Of a stretch of DNA of 7,725 nt, positions 1 to 4,761 are shown piece by piece. The DNA comes from JAZKFT01 sp043760535 (GTDB taxonomy: Bacteria > Bacteroidota > Bacteroidia > Chitinophagales > Chitinophagaceae), in assembly GCA_043760535.1 (NCBI GenBank), contig JAYUOV010000325.1:1-7725 (forward strand), read 5' to 3'. A program made the position numbers and the translations under genes. Below the pieces are notes generated by a model. That model saw nothing but the letters and a program-made list of their open reading frames with translations. It searched no databases and was not told the DNA's origin. Within the stretch, counting starts at the first letter, position 1. Every line of letters begins with the position of its first letter.

Positions 1-31
1 CGATGGCCTTGCTACGCTTAAACTTTTTCAT
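1..31 (-). CDS. Possible 5' end of a minus-strand gene, cut by the window edge
   Basis: On the minus strand an ATG at 31-29 opens a frame reading MKKFKRSKAI and then leaves the window. Only ten residues are visible, so no family can be named; the start is strongly basic. A perfect Bacteroidota -7 box (TATATTTG on the minus strand, 42-35) lies three bases upstream of the ATG, so a transcript from it would have almost no leader. Either this is a leaderless gene, the true start is further in, or the frame is chance. Confidence 0.3.
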   Translation of the reverse strand, partial: MKKFKRSKAI

Positions 32-34
32 CCT

Positions 35-42
35 CAAATATA
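35..42 (-). promoter_or_regulatory. Bacteroidota -7 promoter box (TATATTTG)
   Basis: The minus strand reads TATATTTG, a perfect match to the Bacteroidota -7 consensus TAnnTTTG. It points towards the partial minus-strand frame at the window start. No clear -33 TTG at the right distance was identified, and the DNA is A+T-rich, so chance matches are possible. Confidence 0.35.
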
Positions 43-203
43 CACATAATTCAATAGAAATGAGTTACTTATATATTATTAAATATAATACATTAATAAT
101 TTTTGGTTTTTAGAGATGCCCTAATGGTAACAAAGTAATGGGTAAGCAAAAGATGGAGTCTGAAGCCTATTTTTTTATTGAAATGTTGCTTAGGTAAATA
201 AAA

Positions 204-211
204 TATCTTTC
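204..211 (+). promoter_or_regulatory. Weak candidate -7 box for the ATPase gene
   Basis: TATCTTTC matches seven of eight positions of TAnnTTTG and lies 29 bases before the ATPase start codon. TTG triplets occur 15 and 23 bases upstream (186-188 and 178-180), neither at an ideal distance. It is the best candidate seen in the 32-240 gap, which otherwise shows only A+T-rich DNA. Confidence 0.25.
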
Positions 212-240
212 ATTAAATTTATAATACCCAATTGTAAGCC

Positions 241-1029
241 ATGCCTTTTTTAAAATCTTTTTCGATAAATACCACAAGAACAAACCCATTTCCTTTTAAC
301 ATACCTGCGGTAAAATATGCCAAGCATGTGGAGCTTAATAGCCCCGTTACTGTGTTAGTAGGCGATAATGGTTATGGAAAATCTACTCTGCTAGAGGCCA
401 TTGCCCTAAAACTAAAGCTGGCTTTAATTGGCGGGCAAATAGAACAGAACGCTGGCTTTGAGGCGGCAGCTATTTTACAACCATCCATAGTACTGCACTG
501 GAAACGGGAAGTGCATTCCGGTTTTTTTTTCAGGGCGGAAGATTTTAGCGATTTTATTTTGGGTACCGAACGGGAAAAGGGAAAAATTGTATCGGAATTA
601 ACCGAATTGAAAGGAGTGGTGGATAATGGTATTATAGACCAGCTAAATGAAAGTATGAATTACAGGCTGCGTAACATGCGGCGACTTTACGGCGATAATT
701 TGCAGGCCTATTCGCATGGCGAGGCATATTTAAAAATACTGCAAACCCGTATCGGCAACAAAGGTATTTTTTTGCTAGACGAGCCAGAGGCAGCACTTTC
801 GCCACTTAAACAACTATCGCTGATAGCTTTAATAATGGAGATATTAAAGGGTAATAACGCACAGTTTATAATAGCCACACATTCGCCCATACTTATGGGA
901 ATACCCAATGCCAGCCTATACGAAATACTAGATGATGGCATGGAAAAAGTGGCCTACACAGAAACAAATCATTACAGGATAACCAAAAACTTCTTAGATA
1001 ATCCGCAGTTCTATTTAAGGCATTTTTAA
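241..1029 (+). CDS. AAA/ABC-like ATPase (SMC-style, AAA_21/AAA_23 type)
   Basis: This 262-residue soluble ATPase has the full ABC/SMC-type nucleotide-binding set. Walker A is GDNGYGKST (41-49), the degenerate ABC signature is YSHGE (157-161), Walker B is GIFLLDEPE (175-183) with D180 and catalytic E181, and the switch histidine is in ATHSP (H214). No membrane segment, long coiled coil or fused nuclease is visible, so it is not a transporter subunit with its own channel nor a full SMC protein. It resembles the short stand-alone 'predicted ATPase' proteins of about 240-260 residues (COG3910-like). The ATG at 241 places Walker A at the usual distance from the N-terminus; no Shine-Dalgarno is seen, which is normal here. 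It stands alone and converges on the MFS gene, so context gives no partner. Family is confident, role unknown; a link to defence or DNA repair would be speculation. Confidence 0.85.
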   Translation: MPFLKSFSINTTRTNPFPFNIPAVKYAKHVELNSPVTVLVGDNGYGKSTLLEAIALKLKLALIGGQIEQNAGFEAAAILQPSIVLHWKREVHSGFFFRAEDFSDFILGTEREKGKIVSELTELKGVVDNGIIDQLNESMNYRLRNMRRLYGDNLQAYSHGEAYLKILQTRIGNKGIFLLDEPEAALSPLKQLSLIALIMEILKGNNAQFIIATHSPILMGIPNASLYEILDDGMEKVAYTETNHYRITKNFLDNPQFYLRHF

Positions 1030-1064
1030 TAGGTAAGTAAATTAGGTTGGTAATTTTCGACTTG

Positions 1065-1094
1065 GTTTTTAGTACCTCTACTCACCTAAAAAAC
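1065..1094. terminator. Possible weak bidirectional terminator between convergent genes
   Basis: GTTTTTAG (1065-1072) pairs with CTAAAAAAC (1086-1094), with one bulged A, around a 13-base loop. The T-rich arm and A-rich arm could serve transcripts from either side. A second overlapping inverted repeat, TAGGTAAGTA (1030-1039) with TACTCACCTA (1079-1088), matches at nine of ten positions. Both stems are A+T-rich with no G+C-rich core, so the call rests mainly on position between two convergent stop codons. Confidence 0.3.
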
Positions 1095-1098
1095 AACT

Positions 1099-2322
1099 TT
1101 ATTCTATCGTTTTCAGCAGCAGCTTTTTACTTTTTATTTTACTTAATACCAAAATGCAAATTAGCACAAACGCAATGCCCAAAATGGCTTCGATAGCCAG
1201 CATGTATTTACTGCTGTGCCGGTCGTGGGTAAAGCCATTAATAGCCGTCATGTACACAACGGGTAAATTGCCAAGTGATGATAATAAGGAATATTTGGTT
1301 GCAGCATTTCTTTTGCCAGCCGCATATAAAAGCACCGATGAAAATGCAGCATTGATTAACCCGATACCAAATGTGTAAGCCAGTACGCCAACTATGTAAA
1401 CCATTGGCTGGTAAGGCATCGCAGCCATTACAAGTGTTATAACTGCACAAACACTGCCACTGCCGAGATAAGCAAACCAAATGCCTTTCCGGTCGGCAAA
1501 AAAGCCACCTGCTACACAGCCAACAGCGCTAACCAGGCCGCTTAATATACCCGTAACAAGGGCCACAGTATCGGCATTCACATGCCAATCTTTGGCAATA
1601 GCCGACCATAAATTAGCCGCCGCACCAGTACCAATTGGCATGGTTATTAAAATGATGGCAAACAACACCACAGGTATTTTAAACATGGTAAAAATGTCTT
1701 TACCCATGCCGGCAATTTCCTGCAGTATGGGTTTTTGCTTACTGTATTGCACATCTTTTATTAATAAAATGATCAGTGCAAATACCACAGAAATTCCCGC
1801 CAGAATGATGCCTGACAAACCGATACTGTAATGCGTAGCCAGCCAAAGACCGGCACCACCTCCAAAACCTGTTCCGGCCAAATTACCTGCCTGATACCAT
1901 CCTGCAGCCTTTCCTTTTTTATGGGGTTCAATGCTATGAGCCATAAAACCACTAACCGGTAATAACAAAAATGTAGCAGCCACCTGAGACAGAAATACAA
2001 TAACAGTAAGCCATACGGCTCCTTTTACCGTTAACGGAGTAAAACAAAGCAACAGCAAGCCTACAGTGCAAACCACTAATCCAATCAAATACCATTTTTT
2101 TAAACTCAGCGAAAGATCTACCACCGGCCCCCAAACAAAACGCCACAGATTAGCCGAAAAACCTACCGCTACAATGCCTGCAGCCTGGGCAACAGAAAAG
2201 CCACTATTCACCAGCAGGTAAGGCAATGCCACCGATACAAAGCCCTGACTAATGCCTGAAGGAAAAACGAGGAAGAAAATGTAAAAAGGTTTGGTAAAGG
2301 GATGAGGATTTTGGTTGGCCAT
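1099..2322 (-). CDS. MFS transporter, AmpG/PAT-like, 12 TM
   Basis: A polytopic inner-membrane protein of 407 residues from the ATG at 2322 (MANQNPHPF...). Hydrophobic segments alternate with short loops through its length, consistent with 12 helices in two halves; a basic loop follows helix 2 (DLSLSLKKWYLIG) and a longer cytoplasmic linker (KDVQYSKQKPILQEIAGMGKD) separates the halves. The pattern WGPVVD in the 2-3 loop and FFADRKG in the equivalent loop of the second half recall the AmpG/PAT and RhtX-like branches of the major facilitator superfamily. AmpG proteins import anhydromuropeptides, but substrate cannot be read from sequence. An in-frame ATG at 2376 would add 18 residues; I prefer 2322 because those 18 codons (KTRTTAGFRSK...) lie in what looks like the edge of a repeat element and the shorter form starts just before helix 1. 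No perfect -7 box was found upstream. Confidence 0.85.
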   Translation of the reverse strand: MANQNPHPFTKPFYIFFLVFPSGISQGFVSVALPYLLVNSGFSVAQAAGIVAVGFSANLWRFVWGPVVDLSLSLKKWYLIGLVVCTVGLLLLCFTPLTVKGAVWLTVIVFLSQVAATFLLLPVSGFMAHSIEPHKKGKAAGWYQAGNLAGTGFGGGAGLWLATHYSIGLSGIILAGISVVFALIILLIKDVQYSKQKPILQEIAGMGKDIFTMFKIPVVLFAIILITMPIGTGAAANLWSAIAKDWHVNADTVALVTGILSGLVSAVGCVAGGFFADRKGIWFAYLGSGSVCAVITLVMAAMPYQPMVYIVGVLAYTFGIGLINAAFSSVLLYAAGKRNAATKYSLLSSLGNLPVVYMTAINGFTHDRHSSKYMLAIEAILGIAFVLICILVLSKIKSKKLLLKTIE

Positions 2323-2345
2323 GGTTAGGTTTAAGTTTAGTTTAC

Positions 2346-2650
2346 TTCTAAAACCCGCTGTGGTTCTTGTCTTCATAAACCACTTTGTCCCGACGGTGGT
2401 TTTCGCAGCAGTTGCTACAAGTTATTAACCTTTTACGTGAAACCCCAACGTGTAAGGCAATTTCGAAATAAAGCTGCCCCAACGGCGTTCTGATTTGATA
2501 CAATTCGTAGCGAGGGTTCAAAATTTTCAATGGTCTTTTACAGGTCGGGGTTTCACTTTAGTGGCTGATACTTCGGTGCGGCTGCCGTGAAAACCCCGCA
2601 TGGACGGTTGATGCTAGAAAAATAACGGGTAAGCACTAGACGGAATCTGG
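2346..2650. other. Structured non-coding region or repeat-element relic upstream of the MFS gene
   Basis: No protein-coding gene is supported here. Visible structure: a hairpin AAACCAC/GTGGTTT (2377-2383 with 2396-2402, 12-base loop). A second hairpin, CCTT-TT-ACGT with ACGT-GT-AAGG (2429-2457), has loop GAAACCCCA. GTGAAACCCC (2437-2446) is exactly complementary to GGGGTTTCAC (2547-2556), so the second hairpin's loop can pair with distant sequence. CGGGGTTTCAC (2546-2556) is also complementary, with one bulge, to GTGAAAACCCCG (2587-2598). Near the right end, GTGCGG (2576-2581) can pair with CCGCAT (2596-2601) while GCCGT (2584-2588) pairs with ACGGT, a pseudoknot-like layout. Strand is unknown. 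It may be a structured RNA, a 5' leader of the MFS gene, or a remnant of a mobile or intron-like element. Boundaries are approximate. Confidence 0.45.
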
Positions 2651-3045
2651 CGCTTACTTTGCAGGTGATAGACCAGTACAATTTGTTTACCGTGCTGGAT
2701 TCGGTGCATGTTATAGGCGCATTAACGGTAGGTGAAAACACGGCAGACATTGCCGGTGTGGCCATAGCTTATGATGCCTTTAAAATGACGGAGCAGGGAA
2801 AAGACACCACAAAACTGGATGGCTTTACTCCTGATCAGCGTTTCTTTATCTCAATAGCCAGAATATGGCGTGTAAAAACAACCGATGCGTATATGCGCAC
2901 CTATGTAAATACCAATTCGCATTCGCCGGCCAGGTGGCGTGTAAACGGACCACTGATGAACTTTACACCATTTTACAAAGCCTTTAATGTGCAGCCCGGG
3001 GATAAGCTGTATAAGGCGGAAGGGGAGCGGATAACGGTTTGGTAG
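2644..3045 (+). pseudogene. 3' fragment of an M13 (neprilysin/PepO-like) zinc metallopeptidase gene
   Basis: The frame translates to about 133 residues matching the C-terminal end of M13 peptidases, which are normally about 670-700 residues. Counted from the TTG at 2659, it keeps GENTAD (25-30) with the third zinc-ligand glutamate and its partner aspartate. It also keeps the typical FTPDQRFF and HSPxxxRVNGP segments, with the histidine and arginine that contact substrate in neprilysin (H88, R94), and ends ITVW. The HExxH zinc motif and everything before it are absent, and the frame is closed upstream by TAA at 2623-2625. Homology appears to start near 2644-2660, right at the edge of the structured element, so the gene was probably cut by that element or by a deletion there. 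No good start codon or promoter is seen; it cannot be an active peptidase. Confidence 0.85.
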
Positions 3046-3060
3046 GGTGTGTAATACCCT

Positions 3061-3196
3061 AACTGGCGCAGGCCTCCCGGCCTGTGCTGTCAAATTACTT
3101 GATTCAAATTAGCAACCACTACAAAATTTATGGTCAAGTAACGCCAAGGCACATGAAGCCAACCCACAAACCCCACGCCTCATTCCTGCGCCAGTT
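3061..3196. repeat. 136-bp terminal-inverted-repeat element, copy A
   Basis: It begins AACTGGCGCAGG and ends with the exact reverse complement CCTGCGCCAGTT. Inside are a tight hairpin CAGGCC-TCCC-GGCCTG (3069-3084) and a perfect internal pair TTACTTGA/TCAAGTAA, so the whole unit can fold into a long imperfect stem. It has the same length as copies B and C but is more diverged from them. No transposase frame is present, so it is MITE-like or a palindromic repetitive unit. It lies between the M13 remnant and the antitoxin gene. No target-site duplication is obvious. Confidence 0.8.
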
Positions 3197-3214
3197 AGCC
3201 GCTACCTCTGCACT

Positions 3215-3233
3215 GGTGCGTGTCCCACGCACC
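3215..3233. repeat. Perfect 8-bp hairpin downstream of the antitoxin gene
   Basis: GGTGCGTG-TCC-CACGCACC forms a perfect G+C-rich stem with a 3-base loop, 13 bp beyond the antitoxin stop codon. It is flanked by a longer inverted repeat, CCTCATTCC (3178-3186) with GGAATGAGG (3234-3242). It could slow or end transcription of the toxin-antitoxin pair, but no T-tract follows on the minus strand, so a standard intrinsic terminator is not supported. It may instead be the end of another repeat element. Confidence 0.6.
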
Positions 3234-3245
3234 GGAATGAGGATT

Positions 3246-3575
3246 CTACGAGGCTTTCGCCTGCTTCATCTTCGCCTTTCCCATTTCAGGTAGTATTTTG
3301 CTGGAAGGCTTAAACTCCGGCACTACTAACAAAGGCTCACCCAACTCTGCTTCGAGTTTAGCTATGGAACGCAGGGTTAAATTATGTTCGCCACTCAGCC
3401 ATTTATGTATTTCGGATGGGTTCTTATCTAAGCTTTCGGCAAGGGCTTTTTGGGTGAGCCCTTTGGCTTGTAAAATCTCATTTATCCGAATAACCAGTTT
3501 GGCATACAGGCGTACAAAGATTTCTACATCTTTTGGGGTTTCGTCCAGAATTTCCTGGAATAACTTGCTACGCAT
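3246..3575 (-). CDS. XRE-family HTH protein, likely antitoxin (HigA-like)
   Basis: A 109-residue protein with one Cro/C1-type helix-turn-helix at about residues 30-82. INEILQAKGLTQKALAESL carries the first helices and the turn, and KNPSEIHKWLSGEHNLTL is the recognition helix region, followed by SIAKLEAELGEPLLVV, a common end of this fold. Residues 1-29 are a helical extension (FQEILDETPKDVEIFVRLYAKLV) and the tail is lysine-rich (KMKQAKAS). In HigBA-type modules the second gene encodes such an antitoxin, which binds the toxin and represses the operon. It starts 10 bp after the stop of the toxin frame, so the two are almost surely co-transcribed from the promoter near 4095. The two palindromes at 4100-4145 are its likely operators. 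A lone XRE regulator is the alternative. Confidence 0.8.
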   Translation of the reverse strand: MRSKLFQEILDETPKDVEIFVRLYAKLVIRINEILQAKGLTQKALAESLDKNPSEIHKWLSGEHNLTLRSIAKLEAELGEPLLVVPEFKPSSKILPEMGKAKMKQAKAS

Positions 3576-3585
3576 GGTGTTTCAT

Positions 3586-3963
3586 TTAGAGGTTTATAGT
3601 ATTACTGTTATCAAAGTTTCTTATCGTTCTTCCGTCGGGTGACACATAAATTGTTTCGTCATTAAATGCTTCAATAATACGCTTCGCAAACTGGTTGGCG
3701 TTATAAAAATCAGTTCTTGTTTTTCCGTCCTGTGCATTCTTACTGGTCTTTTCGTCACCATTAAAAAGGATGACCAACTTTTCAGAAACCCGGAGACAGT
3801 ATAGGCGAAGTGGAAAGTTTCCGTAATTGATAATCATTTCGTCTACTTTATACTTGCCCGGTGGGGGTAGTGCATGTGCCATATTTTCGAACCTGAAATA
3901 AATTTCTTTAGCACCTTGCTCATCACCAATTACGATTTCAATAAATTTTGCCAACTCCTGCAT
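3586..3963 (-). CDS. HigB/RelE-like toxin (start uncertain, probably longer)
   Basis: From its only in-frame ATG this protein has 125 residues. The core IYFRFENMAHALPPPG...FPLRLYCLRVSEKLVILFNGDEKT has the layout of HigB/RelE-like host-inhibition toxins: a basic patch with aromatic residues, the 'lRLYCiRlsdklviLfNGg.Kt' beta-hairpin and a C-terminal helix (YNANQFAKRIIEAF). Proteins of this fold are usually ribosome-dependent mRNA interferases; that activity is inferred here, not visible. The toxin-first, antitoxin-second order with a 10-bp gap is the higBA arrangement. The reading frame stays open for 41 codons before the ATG and reads like protein (FYTIQWQDSETTETDKFF, then AKFRYSADFRRP), so the true protein is probably about 150-160 residues. 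No ATG, GTG or TTG exists in that extension. Toxin identity is probable rather than proven. Confidence 0.65.
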   Translation of the reverse strand: MQELAKFIEIVIGDEQGAKEIYFRFENMAHALPPPGKYKVDEMIINYGNFPLRLYCLRVSEKLVILFNGDEKTSKNAQDGKTRTDFYNANQFAKRIIEAFNDETIYVSPDGRTIRNFDNSNTINL

Positions 3964-4086
3964 TGGCCGTCGAAAATCAGCTGAATATCGAAACTTAGCA
4001 AAGAATTTATCTGTTTCTGTTGTCTCCGAATCCTGCCATTGAATGGTGTAAAATGTACAACGTTTACCCAGCCTGTCGAATATTTT
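3964..4086 (-). other. In-frame upstream extension of the toxin gene lacking a standard start codon
   Basis: Upstream of the toxin ATG the same frame runs open to a TAG at 4089-4087. Its translation has normal composition and continues the protein smoothly. The only near-cognate starts are CTG at 4071-4069, ATT at 4044-4042 and ATA at 4083-4081. The predicted transcription start from the -7 box at 4099-4092 falls around 4087-4082, so an mRNA would carry almost all of this stretch. An ATG at 4039-4037 is in another frame and stops after ten codons. Either a rare start codon is used, the first codons are mutated, or translation begins at 3963. Confidence 0.6.
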
Positions 4087-4091
4087 CTACC

Positions 4092-4099
4092 CAAAAGTA
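4092..4099 (-). promoter_or_regulatory. -7 promoter box of the toxin-antitoxin pair (TACTTTTG)
   Basis: The minus strand reads TACTTTTG, a perfect TAnnTTTG match, just upstream of the open frame of the toxin. A palindrome abuts it directly on the upstream side (4100-4115). No TTG is present at the -33 position, where the sequence is A+T-rich, so the promoter may depend mostly on the -7 box. Confidence 0.6.
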
Positions 4100-4115
4100 T
4101 TCACTTATAACTGAA
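4100..4115. promoter_or_regulatory. Palindromic operator 1 (near-perfect)
   Basis: TTCACTTATAACTGAA has 7-bp half-sites with one mismatch around a 2-bp centre. It touches the -7 box at 4092-4099 and would block RNA polymerase when bound. It is the same motif as operator 2, exactly 30 bp away. The XRE protein encoded downstream is the likely binder. Confidence 0.6.
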
Positions 4116-4129
4116 TTTTAATTTTTTAT

Positions 4130-4145
4130 TTCACTTTTAAGTGAA
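4130..4145. promoter_or_regulatory. Palindromic operator 2 (perfect)
   Basis: TTCACTTTTAAGTGAA is a perfect inverted repeat of TTCACTT with a TT centre. Start-to-start distance to operator 1 is 30 bp, close to three helical turns, so two dimers could bind the same DNA face. It covers the region where the -33 contact of the toxin-antitoxin promoter would lie. Confidence 0.6.
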
Positions 4146-4177
4146 TTTGTTTTTGTCGACTTTGACAGGTACTGCTA

Positions 4178-4235
4178 TCCCGGCCTGTCCCTTCCAATTA
4201 GCAACCATCACAAAGATTATGGTCAAGTAACGTCC
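4178..4235. repeat. Damaged copy D of the 136-bp element
   Basis: TCCCGGCCTGT at 4178-4188 matches the left part of copy A. After a gap, CAATTAGCAACCATCACAAA and then GATTATGGTCAAGTAACG follow the middle of copy A with few changes. The left terminal repeat and the right half are missing; copy B starts directly where D breaks off. It is most like copy A, which suggests an older insertion later interrupted or overwritten by copy B. Confidence 0.65.
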
Positions 4236-4371
4236 AACTGGCGCAGGCCTCCCGGCCTGTGCTGTTTCGTTATTTGTTTTAGTATTACAACTATTACAAA
4301 ATTTACAGTCAAGTAACGCCAAGGCACAGGAAGCTAAACCACAAAGCCTACGCCTCATTCCTGCGCCAGTT
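4236..4371. repeat. 136-bp terminal-inverted-repeat element, copy B
   Basis: The ends are AACTGGCGCAGG and CCTGCGCCAGTT, perfect 12-bp inverted repeats. Internal pairs are CAGGCC/GGCCTG around TCCC, CCTGTGC with GCACAGG, and TTATTTG with CAAGTAA, the last kept by a G-U wobble. By eye it differs from copy C at about five of 136 positions. A short minus-strand reading frame across it (4137-4358) is a by-product of the repeat. Confidence 0.8.
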
Positions 4372-4474
4372 ACCCGCCGCTCCGATAAAAGCTCAATAGA
4401 AGAACCCTCGCTGAAAGGCGCCCATCACAATACTGTGGGGTAAACTGTCGCCAATTCCGTTTCATCATTGCTCA

Positions 4475-4610
4475 AACTGGCGCAGGCCTCCCGGCCTGTG
4501 CTGTTTCGTTACTTGTTTTAGTATTACAACCACTACAAAATTTACAGTCAAGTAATGCCAAGGCACAGGAAGCTAACCCACAAAGCCTACGCCTCATTCC
4601 TGCGCCAGTT
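4475..4610. repeat. 136-bp terminal-inverted-repeat element, copy C
   Basis: It has the same 12-bp perfect terminal inverted repeats as copies A and B, and the internal pairs CAGGCC/GGCCTG, CCTGTGC/GCACAGG and TTACTTG/CAAGTAA are all perfect. It is the most intact of the set and nearest to cphA. Like the others it has no transposase, so any movement would need help from elsewhere in the genome. Confidence 0.8.
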
Positions 4611-4725
4611 AGCCGCAGCTCCGATAAAAGCTCAATAGTAGAACCGTCGCTGAAAGGCGCCCATCACAATACTGTGGGGGTAAACTGTCGCCAATGTTGC
4701 TCCATCATTGCTCAAACGCCTGGCT

Positions 4726-4747
4726 AAAAAATGACCTATTGGCCATT
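4726..4747 (-). terminator. Intrinsic terminator of cphA
   Basis: On the minus strand, AATGGCC-AATA-GGTCATT forms a 7-bp stem (one G-U pair) with a 4-base loop and runs straight into a T-tract (six T in all, two of them within the stem). It begins 15 bp past the cphA stop codon, the expected place and orientation. Confidence 0.65.
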
Positions 4748-4761
4748 GACTTTATGACTAT

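Larger units (their letters stand above)
4236..4714. repeat. Tandem pair of about 240-bp units, each a 136-bp element plus spacer
   Basis: Unit 1 is 4236-4474 (239 bp) and unit 2 is 4475-4714 (240 bp). Each holds the 136-bp element followed by a spacer of about 103 bp that includes GCTCCGATAAAAGCTCAATA and ends CATCATTGCTCA. By eye the spacers differ at about ten positions, including a one-base indel in a G run. The exact head-to-tail junction points to duplication by slippage or unequal crossover. No gene is supported in the spacers. Confidence 0.8.

Noticed and set aside
138..197. Nineteen-codon plus-strand frame (MGKQKMESEAYFFIEMLLR) before the ATPase gene
   Set aside because: Too short, no promoter or ribosome-binding context, and no family can be recognised; a chance frame in A+T-rich DNA is likely.
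2323..2376. N-terminal extension of the MFS protein from the ATG at 2376
   Set aside because: The 18 extra residues are polar, add no transmembrane segment, and lie in sequence that seems to belong to the adjacent element; the ATG at 2322 fits the family better.
2348..2530. Minus-strand 60-codon reading frame over the structured region
   Set aside because: It overlaps the hairpins and the MFS start region, has no recognisable domain and no promoter; it is better explained as chance translation of a repeat-like element.
2561..2640. Group II intron 3' end (domain V-like hairpin)
   Set aside because: The ACGGTT-containing segment recalls domain V, but the expected long stem with a GNRA loop cannot be drawn and no reverse transcriptase frame is present; kept only as an alternative for the structured region.
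4137..4358. Minus-strand 73-codon frame through copy B
   Set aside because: It is a translation of the palindromic repeat plus the operator region; the analogous frame in copy A is different in extent and none has protein features.
3061..4610. CRISPR array from the repeated units
   Set aside because: Repeats are 136 bp with terminal inverted repeats, only three full copies irregularly spaced, and no short spacers or cas genes.
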